A DNA stretch of 64,000 nucleotides from Anaerocolumna jejuensis DSM 15929. GTDB lineage: Bacteria > Bacillota > Clostridia > Lachnospirales > Lachnospiraceae. Where the stretch lies: contig NZ_FRAC01000007.1 of the NCBI RefSeq assembly GCF_900142215.1, forward strand, positions 124,001 through 188,000, read 5' to 3'. A program made the translations under genes and the position numbers. Under the pieces are notes generated by a model, which was not told the DNA's origin, ran no database searches, and worked only from the letters and a program-made list of their open reading frames with translations. Each line of letters begins with the position of its first letter. Within the stretch, counting starts at the first letter, position 1. Of this stretch, positions 44,330 to 54,014 are shown in pieces.

Positions 44330-45283
44330 ATGAAAATAAAAGAAGAAAAAAATCTTCCGGTCTCTAACAGAAGTACACCTATAAGAAAAAGAATGCTACA
44401 AAGCTATGAACTATATTTATTTCTTTTGCCTGCCATTTTGTTGTTAATAATATTCAATTACTTACCAATGTATGGAATTCTGATAGCCTTTAAAGATTTT
44501 AAACCATCTCTTGGAATTCTGGATAGTCCCTGGGTCGGTTTTAAATATTTTGAACGTTTTTTTTCGATGTCAATGTTTCATGTGATTTTAAAAAATACGC
44601 TGGTAATAAGTTTTTATACTCTGATAGCAGGTTTTCCACTGCCAATCCTGCTGGCACTTACACTAAACAGTTCTCCTGCGGGACGGTTAAAGAAAATAGT
44701 ACAGACCATTACCTATGCGCCGCATTTTATATCCATCGTTATTGTTGTGGGCATGATAAATGTCTTTTTCGCTCCGTCTACGGGGATTGTACGAAATATA
44801 CTCCACTCCACCGGACTTCTGAATGGGAATCTGGAGATTCTTATGAATGCACACAGCTTCCCTCATCTGTATGTTTGGAGCGGTGTCTGGCAAAATATTG
44901 GATGGGACAGTATTATTTATCTAAGTGCACTGGCAGGGGTGGACCCCTCCTATCATGAAGCTGCCGTTATGGATGGAGCCACCAAGTTTCAAAGGGTCAG
45001 ACATATAGATTTTCCTTCTATTTTGCCAACGATTGTAATTTTGCTGATATTAAATTCAGGTTCTATTATGAATGTAGGCTTTGAAAAGGTGTTTTTGCTC
45101 CAGAATTCTTTTAATTTAAGTACCAGTGAGGTAATTAACACCTATGTTTATAAGATTGGTATAAAGCAGGCTCAATACAGCCTTTCCGCTGCCATCGGCC
45201 TGTTTAATTCCGTCATAAACTTTTTTATGATATTGATGGTAAATAAGATAAGCAGCAAGCTGGGACAGGATTCTCTCTGGTAA
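44330..45283 (+). CDS. LplB-type ABC sugar permease
   Basis: 317 aa with six membrane segments (first at about residues 24-46). The EAA loop is visible as YHEAAVMDGATKFQRVRHIDFPSI, the site that contacts the ATPase. LplB/YtcO type of CUT1 permease. No ATPase gene is in this locus, so a shared MsmX-like ATPase encoded elsewhere is expected, as is usual for this group. Its stop lies within the ribosome site region of the next permease. Confidence 0.92.
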   Translation: MKIKEEKNLPVSNRSTPIRKRMLQSYELYLFLLPAILLLIIFNYLPMYGILIAFKDFKPSLGILDSPWVGFKYFERFFSMSMFHVILKNTLVISFYTLIAGFPLPILLALTLNSSPAGRLKKIVQTITYAPHFISIVIVVGMINVFFAPSTGIVRNILHSTGLLNGNLEILMNAHSFPHLYVWSGVWQNIGWDSIIYLSALAGVDPSYHEAAVMDGATKFQRVRHIDFPSILPTIVILLILNSGSIMNVGFEKVFLLQNSFNLSTSEVINTYVYKIGIKQAQYSLSAAIGLFNSVINFFMILMVNKISSKLGQDSLW

Positions 45284-45294
45284 TGGAGGACATT

Positions 45295-46197
45295 ATGAAT
45301 AAATTTAGAAATCTTTCGGCAAGTGATAAGAGTTTTGATATAATAAATACGGTAATTTTAATTTTTCTTTTGCTGGTGGCTGCTTATCCTCTTTATTTTG
45401 TCATTATAGCATCTATCAGTGACCCAAAGCTGGTGACCAGCGGAAAAGTATTGTTATTTCCAAAGAGCTTCAATTTAAAGGGATACAAAGAGGTGCTTAA
45501 ATATGCTCCTATCTGGAGAGGATATGCCAATACCATAGTTTATACGGTTTTGTTTACGGTGGTTTCTGTTATGGTATGTCTTCTCTCAGGCTATTCTCTG
45601 GCTCAGAAAAAACTTCCGGGTAAAAAGGTCATAACGGCATTTTTTATTTTTACCATGTTTTTTAATGGAGGTCTGATACCGACCTACTTAATTATGAAAC
45701 AAATAGGTCTATATGGAAAAACCATTATTATCATTCTGATGGGTGCGGTCAGTGTAACCAATATTATCATAAGCCGCACTTTTATAAAAAATACGATACC
45801 CTATGAACTTTTTGAAGCAGCCAGTGTGGATGGATGCAGCCATACAGCTTTTTTCTTCCGGATTGTCATGCCCATATCCAAGGCTCTTATTGCTGTATTG
45901 GTGTTGTTTGCGGCAGTGGGGCAGTGGAATTCCTGGTTCAATGCTATGATCTATTTAAGAGAGGAAAATCAGATGCCGTTACAAATGGTATTAAGGGATT
46001 TGATTGTTAACCAATCAGCCATGAGTATGGCAAGTGATACCGCCGGGATGGGGGGAGATGCGGCAGCGCAGGTGTATCTGGTAGAAGCCATGAGGTATGC
46101 GGTTATTATTGTATCTACACTTCCCATTATGTGTATTTACCCCTTTGTTCAGAAGTACTTTGTAAAAGGCATTATGATTGGCTCGGTAAAGGGATAA
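45295..46197 (+). CDS. YtcP-type ABC sugar permease
   Basis: 300 aa from the ATG at 45295, directly after GGAGG; an in-frame ATG at 45283 overlaps the previous stop and has no site. Six membrane segments; EAA loop LFEAASVDGCSHTAFFFRIVMPIS; the end QKYFVKGIMIGSVKG is typical of the CarB/YtcP group. Forms the importer channel with the preceding permease. Confidence 0.92.
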   Translation: MNKFRNLSASDKSFDIINTVILIFLLLVAAYPLYFVIIASISDPKLVTSGKVLLFPKSFNLKGYKEVLKYAPIWRGYANTIVYTVLFTVVSVMVCLLSGYSLAQKKLPGKKVITAFFIFTMFFNGGLIPTYLIMKQIGLYGKTIIIILMGAVSVTNIIISRTFIKNTIPYELFEAASVDGCSHTAFFFRIVMPISKALIAVLVLFAAVGQWNSWFNAMIYLREENQMPLQMVLRDLIVNQSAMSMASDTAGMGGDAAAQVYLVEAMRYAVIIVSTLPIMCIYPFVQKYFVKGIMIGSVKG

Positions 46198-46244
46198 ATA
46201 AGGCTAAATAAAATATGTTAATACAGCGGAAAGGATAGCAGAAT

Positions 46245-47651
46245 ATGAAAGGACAAAATAAGTGGGGGTACCAGCCCTACACACCTGTTAATGTGGCATA
46301 TAAGAGAATGCTGCCCCATATATGCAGGCTAGCCCCCGGAGAGGATTATGCAGAATTTGAATGGTTGGATAAGGGGGGAGAAGGAAAGCATTTTGTTTTC
46401 TGGAAGCCTGTAACTTCCACAGAAAATTACAGCTGCCGTGAATTGGAGGGACAGAAGGCTAAGCTTACGGGATTGACTGCAGAATGTAACTATGAATTTT
46501 TTATTACGAGAGAAAAGCAGGAGAAGAAAAGTGATACCAGAATTTTCAGAACAGGGCGGGCAATCGGCATGGTAGTAAATTATCTGCACCCGGAGGATAC
46601 TGCTTTTGCCTGTTCAGGAAGATATTTATGCAGTCCGTCTCTGGTAAAGCTTCCTTCCGGTGTACTTTTAGCCTCTATGGATGTCTTCGTTTCCCATGGG
46701 CCGCAGAACCTTACTTTTCTTTTTCGTTCGGAGGATGATGGAGTCACATGGGAATATGTAACGGATCTTTTTCCCTGCTTTTGGGGAAAGCTTTTTTATC
46801 ATAAGGATGCTTTATATATGCTTGCCACTTCTACGGAATATGGAAGCCTTTTCATAGGAAAATCCCTGGATGAAGGGTATACCTGGTCGGAACCGGTCAC
46901 CATATTGCCGGGGGCCGGACTTGGGACGGAGGGCGGACCACATAAGGGCCCTATGCCTGTGGTGTGCCATGAAGGAAGATTGTATACGGCTGTGGATTAC
47001 GGCTCCTGGGAAACCGGCGGGCATGGGAACGGATTGCTCTCCATTGATGAGGAGGCGGACCTTTTGGTTCCGGAGAACTGGAGCTGTACGGATTTTCTCA
47101 CCTTTGACAGTACCTGGGAGGGTGCGGCAAAGGGAAGAAGCGGCGGCGGGCTTGAAGGGAATGCCGTAGCCGGACCCGATGGTGAGATATATAATGTACT
47201 TCGGTATCAGATGGCAGGCTGTGAGCCTGCTTACGGAAAGGCTCTGGTATTAAAAGGAAATAAGAGAAATGCAGAGGAGCCGCTGACTTTTGCCTGGTTT
47301 GCGGACTTTAACGGAGGAAGCAATTCCAAGTTTGATTTATTGTACGATGAAAAATCCAGTGCCTATTGGGCAATTGTAAGCGAAGTAGTGGAAGAGCAGA
47401 AGCCTACCCAGCGAAATGTGCTGTCGCTGGCAGTATCCAAGGATTTAAGAAAGTTCCGTATCGTTAACAGAATGCTGGATTACCGTTTGGAGGACCCTGC
47501 TATGGTGGGATTTCAATATGTAAGCTTTTTGATAGATGGAGATGATATTTTGTTTTTATGCCGCTCAGCCTTTAATAATGCCCATAACATGCATGATTCC
47601 AATTATATTACCTTTCATAGAATTGAAGGCTTCCGAAAGTATTTGCTCTAA
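46245..47651 (+). CDS. sialidase-like beta-propeller protein, cytosolic
   Basis: 468 aa. Two Asp boxes are visible, RSEDDGVTWE and KSLDEGYTWSE, in a six-bladed propeller; an N-terminal fibronectin-like part covers about residues 1-105. There is no signal peptide, unlike most sialidases. It follows the importer, so it may act on an imported oligosaccharide; members of this fold include sialidases and other exo-glycosidases, and some are only binders. The exact activity is unknown. Confidence 0.8.
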   Translation: MKGQNKWGYQPYTPVNVAYKRMLPHICRLAPGEDYAEFEWLDKGGEGKHFVFWKPVTSTENYSCRELEGQKAKLTGLTAECNYEFFITREKQEKKSDTRIFRTGRAIGMVVNYLHPEDTAFACSGRYLCSPSLVKLPSGVLLASMDVFVSHGPQNLTFLFRSEDDGVTWEYVTDLFPCFWGKLFYHKDALYMLATSTEYGSLFIGKSLDEGYTWSEPVTILPGAGLGTEGGPHKGPMPVVCHEGRLYTAVDYGSWETGGHGNGLLSIDEEADLLVPENWSCTDFLTFDSTWEGAAKGRSGGGLEGNAVAGPDGEIYNVLRYQMAGCEPAYGKALVLKGNKRNAEEPLTFAWFADFNGGSNSKFDLLYDEKSSAYWAIVSEVVEEQKPTQRNVLSLAVSKDLRKFRIVNRMLDYRLEDPAMVGFQYVSFLIDGDDILFLCRSAFNNAHNMHDSNYITFHRIEGFRKYLL

Positions 47652-47658
47652 GACCATT

Positions 47659-48159
47659 TTACTGAGGATAAGAGCCGTAAAGGACCTTATTCGGCTGGTA
47701 GCGGTCTATAAATTCATTCTTTTGACCGTCAGGATAACCGATGGCAATCAGGGAAAAGGGCTTCACCTGATCGGGAAAATGAAACATACTGCGCAGAAAA
47801 TCTGCCTGAGACTCTGCACCGACCCAGACAGCACCAAGCTCCAGATATACAGCTTCCGGAAGGATGTTTTAAGCGGCGGCACCTAATTCCTGTTGCCAGG
47901 TGCCTTGAAATTTCAGGCAATCAGAATTGCATAGCAATACCAGTGTTATACCGGAAGAAGCAACCGGACCGGAATAGGGAGACATCTTTGACAAAGCCTC
48001 CAAAGCTTGGTGGTCTTCTACCACAATAAACTCCCACGGCTGCTGGTTACCTGCAGACGGTGCCTGCATTCCTGCCCGTAATAAACGCTCCACCTTTTCC
48101 TTTTCGACAGATCGGTTTTGAAACCTTCTGATACTCCTGCGGTTAAAAATTATATCCAT
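47659..48159 (-). pseudogene. nitroreductase broken by an in-frame stop
   Basis: The ATG at 48159 begins MDIIFNRRSIRRFQNRSV, a nitroreductase opening with the FMN-binding arginines and APSAGNQQPWEF. Codon 97 is TAA (47871-47869), in the QELGAAA-NILPEAVYLELG segment where the family has Gln. The same frame then continues 69 codons through GAVWVGAES and AIGYPDG to the normal stop at 47659, giving 167 codons in all. One C-to-T change (CAA to TAA) explains the break. Confidence 0.85.
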
Positions 48160-48268
48160 AATAAAGACCTCCCTATGATAAGTTATACCGGAAATCCGGT
48201 TATTACAATAAGTATAGGATATCAAAAAAGGAATGGCAAGTACGCACATATTTGTGCCTTGAAAGGGA

Positions 48269-48601
48269 ATGCTATGGATAGTTTATCAAGAAAAATCTGC
48301 TGCCATCTACGCAATAGAAGTCATTAGCGGAAAATGGCGCCTGCCAATTATGCTGGAACTATCTGTCCATGAAAGTATGTGGTATAATGAGTTTAAGCAT
48401 CACCTGGATGGCATTTCCAATATAATGCTGACCCGTGCCCTACAGGATTTGGAAACAAATGGCCTTATACAACGAAAAGAATTAGCGCAGCTGCCGCGTC
48501 ATGTAGAATATTCACTGACAGCCGGCTGCCAGCAGCTTCTTGGGGTGCTGGATATGATTAACGAATGGGAAGGATTCATTATAAGGCTGTACCATCCTTA
48601 A
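48269..48601 (+). CDS. HxlR-family transcriptional regulator
   Basis: 110 aa as read. Winged-helix HxlR pattern: AIEVISGKWRLPIMLEL, YNEFKHHLDGISNIMLTRALQDLETNGLIQRKE, and HVEYSLTAGCQQLLGVLDMI. The start is doubtful: GAAAGGG at 48261-48267 fits an ATG at 48274 better, and that frame (MDSLSRK) joins this one if the A-run at 48291-48295 had one base fewer. It is divergent from the broken nitroreductase, a common regulator-target pair. Confidence 0.75.
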   Translation: MLWIVYQEKSAAIYAIEVISGKWRLPIMLELSVHESMWYNEFKHHLDGISNIMLTRALQDLETNGLIQRKELAQLPRHVEYSLTAGCQQLLGVLDMINEWEGFIIRLYHP

Positions 48602-48650
48602 AAAGAAAAAAGATATTGAATGAAGCAGATGAAAAAATAGGAGGTAACCT

Positions 48651-49487
48651 ATGAGGATAGGCGGAGGAGTTCAAAGAAGCTATCATAATCCGGATGAATG
48701 GATAAAGGAAGTGCTTGACTTAAAGTACAGTGCGGTTTTAGCACCTGTAAATTGTGAAGCTTCCGGTGAAGAGATACGTGATTATATTAAATATATTAAA
48801 AAATATAATTTGATTCTCGGTGAGGTGGGAGTCTGGAAAAATCCGATTGCGGTGGATGAAAAAGAAAGAAAAGAAGCTTTGGAATTTTGTAAAAGGCAAT
48901 TGGCGCTGGCGGATGAAATGGCAGCAAACTGCTGTGTTAATATCGTTGGCTCGCGGGGTGAGATATGGGATGGACTATATGCCGATAATTACTCAGAGTC
49001 AACTTATTGTCTGGTTGTTGACTCTATATGCGACATTATAGACAGTGTAAAACCGGTGAACACTTTTTATACGATTGAAACGATGCCCTGGATGGTTCCA
49101 GATTCGGCAGAGGCTTATCTAAAGCTGCTAAAGGATGTTAACCGTTCGGCTTTTGCGGCACATCTGGATTATGCCAACCTTATTAATACCCCCCAAAAAT
49201 ATGCTTTTAGCACGCAGTTGATTGAGGAATGTTTTCAGAAGCTTGGCCCCTATATAAAAAGTATCCATGCGAAGGATGTTATACAAAGACAGGGATTGCC
49301 CTGTCTGATAGAGGAAGTAATGCCGGGTAAAGGAACGATAGATTTTATCAAGGTACTTCATTTATGTGAGAAACAGGGAAGGGATACTACCGTTTTTGTA
49401 GAGCATCTTAATACCCATGAGGAATATAAAGAGGCGGTTGCCTATATTAGAAAAAAAGCCGGAGAAGAGGGAATAATCGTACTTTGA
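48651..49487 (+). CDS. TIM-barrel sugar isomerase/epimerase
   Basis: 278 aa, AGGAGG 7 nt before the ATG. Xylose-isomerase-like fold with metal ligands in TFYTIETMPW, AAHLDYANLI, KSIHAKDV and VFVEHLNTH. It closes the catabolic locus and is followed by a terminator. The substrate is unknown; a keto-sugar or uronate produced by the other enzymes is likely. Confidence 0.87.
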   Translation: MRIGGGVQRSYHNPDEWIKEVLDLKYSAVLAPVNCEASGEEIRDYIKYIKKYNLILGEVGVWKNPIAVDEKERKEALEFCKRQLALADEMAANCCVNIVGSRGEIWDGLYADNYSESTYCLVVDSICDIIDSVKPVNTFYTIETMPWMVPDSAEAYLKLLKDVNRSAFAAHLDYANLINTPQKYAFSTQLIEECFQKLGPYIKSIHAKDVIQRQGLPCLIEEVMPGKGTIDFIKVLHLCEKQGRDTTVFVEHLNTHEEYKEAVAYIRKKAGEEGIIVL

Positions 49488-49501
49488 GGGAAAGGGGAAA
49501 T

Positions 49502-49556
49502 AAATACCCTGCTATGGTCTGAGAATACTTTATGACACCTGGCAGGGTATTTATTT
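49502..49556. terminator. bidirectional terminator
   Basis: AAATACCCTGC (49502-49512) pairs perfectly with GCAGGGTATTT (49542-49552), T-rich on the plus side. It lies between converging genes. Confidence 0.7.
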
Positions 49557-49574
49557 TAATATAGAAATACTTTG

Positions 49575-51368
49575 TTATCCGATAACTCTGGTTGCTTCTT
49601 TCAGCCAGAGTTTTTCTTCTTCATTCAGATAAGGAGAAATCTTTTCATATACCTCACTGTGATAGCGGTTCAGACTGTCGATTTCTTTCTTTGTCATATA
49701 AGAAGTATCTACTGCGTCAAGGTCGATGGGAGCAAAGGTAAGATGTTCAAAGTACATGAACTGTCCATACTCATTCTTTGCGCCTTTGTGGCAGATTAAT
49801 TCATTTTCGGTACGGATGCCGTGGCTGCCTTCTATATAAACGCCGGGCTCATCGGTAGTTACCATACCTTCTTCCAGTATGCAGCCGTCATCTCTTTCGG
49901 GAACCTTCTTCCAACGGAAACCATTGGGAGCTTCGTGAACATTCAAAAGATAGCCGACACCGTGGCCGGTACCGCATTTGTAATCCAAATCCATATCCCA
50001 GATAGGACCTCTGGCAAGGATATCCAGGTTCTGACCGATACAGCCGTAAAGGAATCTGGCATCGGCAAGATTTAACATACTTTTAAGTACAGCAGTAAAA
50101 TGCTTCTTGATTTCATTGCTTACTTCTCCCAGTATGATGGTTCTGGTAATGTCCGTAGTGCCTTCGTAATACTGACCGCCGGAATCTACCAGTAAAAGGC
50201 CTTCGGGCTTTAATACCGCATGGCTTTCTTCGGATGCAGAATAGTGCATCATGGCTGCATTTGCATTGTAGGCACTGATGGTGTTAAAGCTCAGATCTAT
50301 AAAGCCATCCTGCTCTTTTCGGCAGTTTTCCAGATAATCACTGGCAGTGACCTCTGTTATTTCTGTCTTTCCAATGTTTTTCTTAAGCCAATGGATGAAT
50401 TTTGTGACGGCAACGCCATCCTTGATATGAGCCTTGCGGAGATTCTCAAGCTCGACGGAATTTTTAACAGCTTTAAGAAGCACCGTAGGATTAGGGGCAT
50501 CAATAACAGAAGCGCCGCTGCCAAGGTTTTGATAGATTGCGTAATTGACTTTGGCGGTATCAAACAGTATTTTTTCATTTTTGGGAAGTGCTTTAACAAA
50601 TTCATATATTTCGAAATATCCTCTGATTTCCACACCAAATTTTCCAAGGGTTGCTTTGATTTCTTCTGAAAGCTTCTTTTCATCGAGGAAAAGAATTGCT
50701 TTTTCCTGGGTAATCACTGCATAGGAGAGAATTACCGGATTATATGCGATATCTCCGCCGCGGATGTTAAAAAGCCATGCAATGTCATCAAGGGAAGTAA
50801 TGATATGATAAGCAGCGTCCTTTTTTTGCATCTCGCTTCTTACGGCTTCCAGTTTTAAAGCGGTAGTCTTGCCGGAGTATTTATCCTCCAGAAGGAAAGC
50901 AGGTGCGGTAGGAAGTTCCGGACGGTCTGTCCAGATTTCATCTACAAGGTCCTTATCATATTGAATGGAAACCTTCTTCTGGGATAATTTTTCCCTTAAG
51001 CGAAGGCCTAACTTTGCCTTGACAACTCTTCCGTCAAAGCCGAGAACTTCGCCTTCTTTTAATTTGTCAGAAAGGAATTCCTCCAGTGTCGGAACACCTT
51101 CTTCCCCCATTTTATAAAGGGTAATACCGGAACCGGCCAGTTCTCTGGCAGCCTGGATAAAATATCTTCCGTCTGTCCAAAGTCCTGCTTCCTCCTGGGT
51201 GACTACTACACTGCCTGCAGAGCCGGTAAAGCCGGATATATATTTTCTGGATTTAAAGTAATTCCCCACATATTCGGATTCATGAAAGTCCGAGGTGGGC
51301 AAGAGATAAGCCTGAATGCCGTTTTTTGCCATTAAGGCTCTTAAATGCTGTAATCTTTCTGTTACCAT
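49575..51368 (-). CDS. M24-family Xaa-Pro aminopeptidase
   Basis: 597 aa from the ATG at 51368 behind AGGAGG; the frame to 51389 only overlaps the upstream gene. It has two creatinase-like N-terminal domains and a pita-bread C-terminal domain with metal ligands in LLVDSGGQYYEGTTDITRT, GTGHGVGYLLNVHE, TDEPGVYIEG and GIRTENE. It removes N-terminal residues before proline. It is probably co-transcribed with the cyclophilin gene before it. Confidence 0.94.
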   Translation of the reverse strand: MVTERLQHLRALMAKNGIQAYLLPTSDFHESEYVGNYFKSRKYISGFTGSAGSVVVTQEEAGLWTDGRYFIQAARELAGSGITLYKMGEEGVPTLEEFLSDKLKEGEVLGFDGRVVKAKLGLRLREKLSQKKVSIQYDKDLVDEIWTDRPELPTAPAFLLEDKYSGKTTALKLEAVRSEMQKKDAAYHIITSLDDIAWLFNIRGGDIAYNPVILSYAVITQEKAILFLDEKKLSEEIKATLGKFGVEIRGYFEIYEFVKALPKNEKILFDTAKVNYAIYQNLGSGASVIDAPNPTVLLKAVKNSVELENLRKAHIKDGVAVTKFIHWLKKNIGKTEITEVTASDYLENCRKEQDGFIDLSFNTISAYNANAAMMHYSASEESHAVLKPEGLLLVDSGGQYYEGTTDITRTIILGEVSNEIKKHFTAVLKSMLNLADARFLYGCIGQNLDILARGPIWDMDLDYKCGTGHGVGYLLNVHEAPNGFRWKKVPERDDGCILEEGMVTTDEPGVYIEGSHGIRTENELICHKGAKNEYGQFMYFEHLTFAPIDLDAVDTSYMTKKEIDSLNRYHSEVYEKISPYLNEEEKLWLKEATRVIG

Positions 51369-51385
51369 AGAATAGCCTCCTGTCA

Positions 51386-51910
51386 TCACATTTTTTCAGG
51401 TTCGCCGTATTCTTCTCCATTTAAATTGGCGGTTACTTTTTTCATAACCTGTGGGGTAAGCGGTTTATCGGAATAGTCTGTTTTTTCATCTGCAATTACA
51501 TTTACAACATCCATTCCTTCGATTACTTTACCGAAAGCAGCGTAGGAGCCGTCAAGGTGAGGGCTGTCCTTGTGCATGATAAAGAATTGGGAACCTGCTG
51601 AGTTGGGCATCTGGGATCTTGCCATAGATATGACACCGGCAGTATGCTTTAAATTATTTTCGAAGTGGTTATATGAAAATTCTCCTTTAATGGAATAGCC
51701 TGGGCCGCCCATGCCGGTACCTTCCGGGTCTCCGCCCTGAAGCATAAAACCGCGGATTACTCTGTGAAAAATAAGTCCGTCATAGAAGTTTTTCTGAACC
51801 AAAGAAACAAAATTCTTTACTGTATTGGGAGCAATGTCAGGATACAGTTCCAGCTTGATAAGGCTGCCATTTTCCATTTCAATTGTTACAATAGGATTTT
51901 TTTCTGCCAT
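51386..51910 (-). CDS. cyclophilin-type peptidyl-prolyl isomerase
   Basis: 174 aa. All cyclophilin landmarks are present: IFHRVIRGFMLQGGD with the catalytic arginine, GSQFFIMHKDSPHLDG, and AFGKVIEGMDVV. No signal peptide, so it acts in the cytoplasm on proline bonds during folding. It precedes an Xaa-Pro aminopeptidase on the same strand 17 nt away, a plausible proline-related pair. Confidence 0.95.
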   Translation of the reverse strand: MAEKNPIVTIEMENGSLIKLELYPDIAPNTVKNFVSLVQKNFYDGLIFHRVIRGFMLQGGDPEGTGMGGPGYSIKGEFSYNHFENNLKHTAGVISMARSQMPNSAGSQFFIMHKDSPHLDGSYAAFGKVIEGMDVVNVIADEKTDYSDKPLTPQVMKKVTANLNGEEYGEPEKM

Positions 51911-52221
51911 TTTATATACCCTTTCTGTAATCTAATATTTACAAAAGGTAATTATAACATAGTTTAAATTGGGTGTCTAATGAAAAACATACGAATACAT
52001 GGAAAAGGTTCGCAAAGCGGCAGAAAATGTATCTGGAATTACAGATAAGTTACAAATAGGTGTCTGCTGGGCTTTTATTAGTTTGGGGATTTTCATGGTA
52101 TCTGGTTTAAATGGGAGTATATGCATAAAAAGTACCGGAAAGGCTAAAAAGGTACTTGTACTAGCATTTATTATCGTTTATAATGTATGGGATTAAAAAA
52201 TGGCACAGATGGGAGAAGACC
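51911..52221. other. 311-bp divergent intergenic region
   Basis: Contains the pyrKDE promoter. A 65-codon frame at 51999-52196 overlaps this promoter and has no ribosome site; not called. Confidence 0.6.
52156..52184 (+). promoter_or_regulatory. promoter of pyrK-pyrD-pyrE
   Basis: TTGTAC at 52156-52161, 17 nt and a perfect TATAAT at 52179-52184, with the pyrK start 38 nt on. No pyrimidine attenuator is visible in the short leader. Confidence 0.75.
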
Positions 52222-52983
52222 ATGGCAGTTCAAAAGAAAGCCCAAATAATATCACAGGTACAGTTAGCACCGGGGATTTTCAGTATGTGGTTAAAGGATT
52301 TGGAGATTGCCGGACAGGCAAAACCCGGACAATTTTTATCCCTGTACTGTTACAGTGAGGACAGATTGCTTCCAAGACCCATAAGCATCTGCGAAATTAA
52401 GGAAGACGGTACTTCTTTGCGGCTTGTATACAGGGTGGCCGGCAAAGGAACGGAAGAATTCTCAAGGCTTAAGGAAGGGGATACGATTCAGGTAATGGGT
52501 CCCCTTGGTAACGGATTCCCTGAAACCGGAGCAAAGGCAATCCTTATCGGAGGGGGTATCGGGATTCCCCCCATGCTTGAACTGGCAAAAAGTCTGGATT
52601 GTGAAAAAAGCATTGTCCTGGGATACCGTGACATTACCTTTCTTGAGAAGGAGTTCCAGCCTTACGGACAGGTTTATCTGTCAACGGAGGACGGAAGTGC
52701 CGGTGTAAAGGGAAATGTAATTGATGCCATCCGGCAAAATGCCGTGGAGGGCGAAGTGATTTATGCCTGCGGCCCCACCCCCATGCTGCGGGGAGTAAAG
52801 GCTTATGCTGCAGAGCATGGAATTACTGCCTGGCTGTCCCTGGAGGAGCGCATGGCCTGCGGTATCGGAGCCTGTTTAGCCTGTGTCTGTAAGACCAGAA
52901 ATAAGGACCACCATACCAATGTGAATAACACAAGGATTTGTAAGGAAGGGCCTGTATTTAAAGCAGAAGAGGTTGAACTCTAG
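52222..52983 (+). CDS. pyrK: dihydroorotate dehydrogenase electron-transfer subunit
   Basis: 253 aa from the ATG at 52222 (GGGAG at 52210); the frame back to 52183 overlaps the -10 box. FAD domain motif RPISICEI, NAD-binding GGGIGIPPMLELAK, and the 2Fe-2S cysteines in MACGIGACLACVCK with a later Cys in NTRICKEGP. It passes electrons from NADH to PyrD. First gene of the pyrK-pyrD-pyrE operon. Confidence 0.95.
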   Translation: MAVQKKAQIISQVQLAPGIFSMWLKDLEIAGQAKPGQFLSLYCYSEDRLLPRPISICEIKEDGTSLRLVYRVAGKGTEEFSRLKEGDTIQVMGPLGNGFPETGAKAILIGGGIGIPPMLELAKSLDCEKSIVLGYRDITFLEKEFQPYGQVYLSTEDGSAGVKGNVIDAIRQNAVEGEVIYACGPTPMLRGVKAYAAEHGITAWLSLEERMACGIGACLACVCKTRNKDHHTNVNNTRICKEGPVFKAEEVEL

Positions 52984-53039
52984 GAAATAGGAGCGAAGGG
53001 ATATCCAAGGGATGACCGGACAATCAGAAAGAGGTTAGC

Positions 53040-53948
53040 ATGATAAATACGAAAGTGACCATAGCCGGGGTAGAATGGAAGAACCCTGTAACAACAGCAT
53101 CCGGAACCTTTGGGTCAGGGATGGAATTTGCCGATTTTGTGGATTTGAACAGGCTGGGAGCCGTAACCACCAAGGGAGTATCCTATGAGCCCTGGACAGG
53201 TAACCCGGTTCCAAGAATAGCAGAGACCGGCAGCGGGATGTTAAATGCCATAGGGCTGCAAAATCCGGGCGTGGAGGTTTTTGTAAACAGGGACCTTCCC
53301 TTTTTAAAGCAGTACGACACCAGAGTAATAGTCAATGTCTGCGGAAAGACTACCGAAGACTACCTTAAGGTAGTGGAGCGGTTAAGCGATTGTGCTGTTG
53401 ATATGCTGGAAATCAATATTTCCTGTCCCAATGTGAAAGAAGGCGGAATAGCCTTCGGACAAAGCACCTGTTCCGTAGAGGATATCACCAGGCAGGTGAA
53501 AAAATATGCCAGACAGCCTGTTATTATGAAATTAAGCCCAAATGTTACCGATATCAGAGAGATGGCAAAGGCAGCAGAGGCAGGAGGAGCAGATGCCCTG
53601 TCCTTAATTAATACCTTGACCGGAACGAAGATTGATATTTACAAGAGAAAGTTCGTATTGGCCAATGAAACAGGAGGCCTGTCAGGACCGGCAGTAAAGC
53701 CTGTGGCTCTGCGGATGGTCAACCAGGTGGCAAGAACCGTTAAGATACCGGTAATTGGTATGGGCGGAATTGCGACAGGGGAAGATGCCATTGAATTTTT
53801 AATGGCGGGAGCAACAGCAGTTGCAGTAGGTACTGCAAATTTCAGAAATCCTCTGGCAACGGTGGAAGTAATTGACGGCATCCAGGATTTTCTCGCAAAG
53901 GAAGGCATCGCGGATATACAGGATATCATAGGCTGCATTAACCGATAG
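53040..53948 (+). CDS. pyrD: dihydroorotate dehydrogenase, class 1B catalytic subunit
   Basis: 302 aa. FMN barrel with TASGTFGSG, the catalytic cysteine in EINISCPNVKEGG, NTLTGTKIDI and GMGGIATGEDAIEF. Class 1B enzymes need PyrK, which is encoded just before. It oxidises dihydroorotate to orotate. An AGAAAGAGG-type site precedes the ATG. Confidence 0.96.
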   Translation: MINTKVTIAGVEWKNPVTTASGTFGSGMEFADFVDLNRLGAVTTKGVSYEPWTGNPVPRIAETGSGMLNAIGLQNPGVEVFVNRDLPFLKQYDTRVIVNVCGKTTEDYLKVVERLSDCAVDMLEINISCPNVKEGGIAFGQSTCSVEDITRQVKKYARQPVIMKLSPNVTDIREMAKAAEAGGADALSLINTLTGTKIDIYKRKFVLANETGGLSGPAVKPVALRMVNQVARTVKIPVIGMGGIATGEDAIEFLMAGATAVAVGTANFRNPLATVEVIDGIQDFLAKEGIADIQDIIGCINR

Positions 53949-54014
53949 AATTATTAAATCACAGAAGCTGGAAGGCGGCAGCAGTTGATTGCTTAAAGAA
54001 AGGAACGTGAAAAA

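Noticed and set aside
51999..52196. A 65-codon frame before pyrK
   Set aside because: It overlaps the pyrKDE promoter and has no ribosome site.
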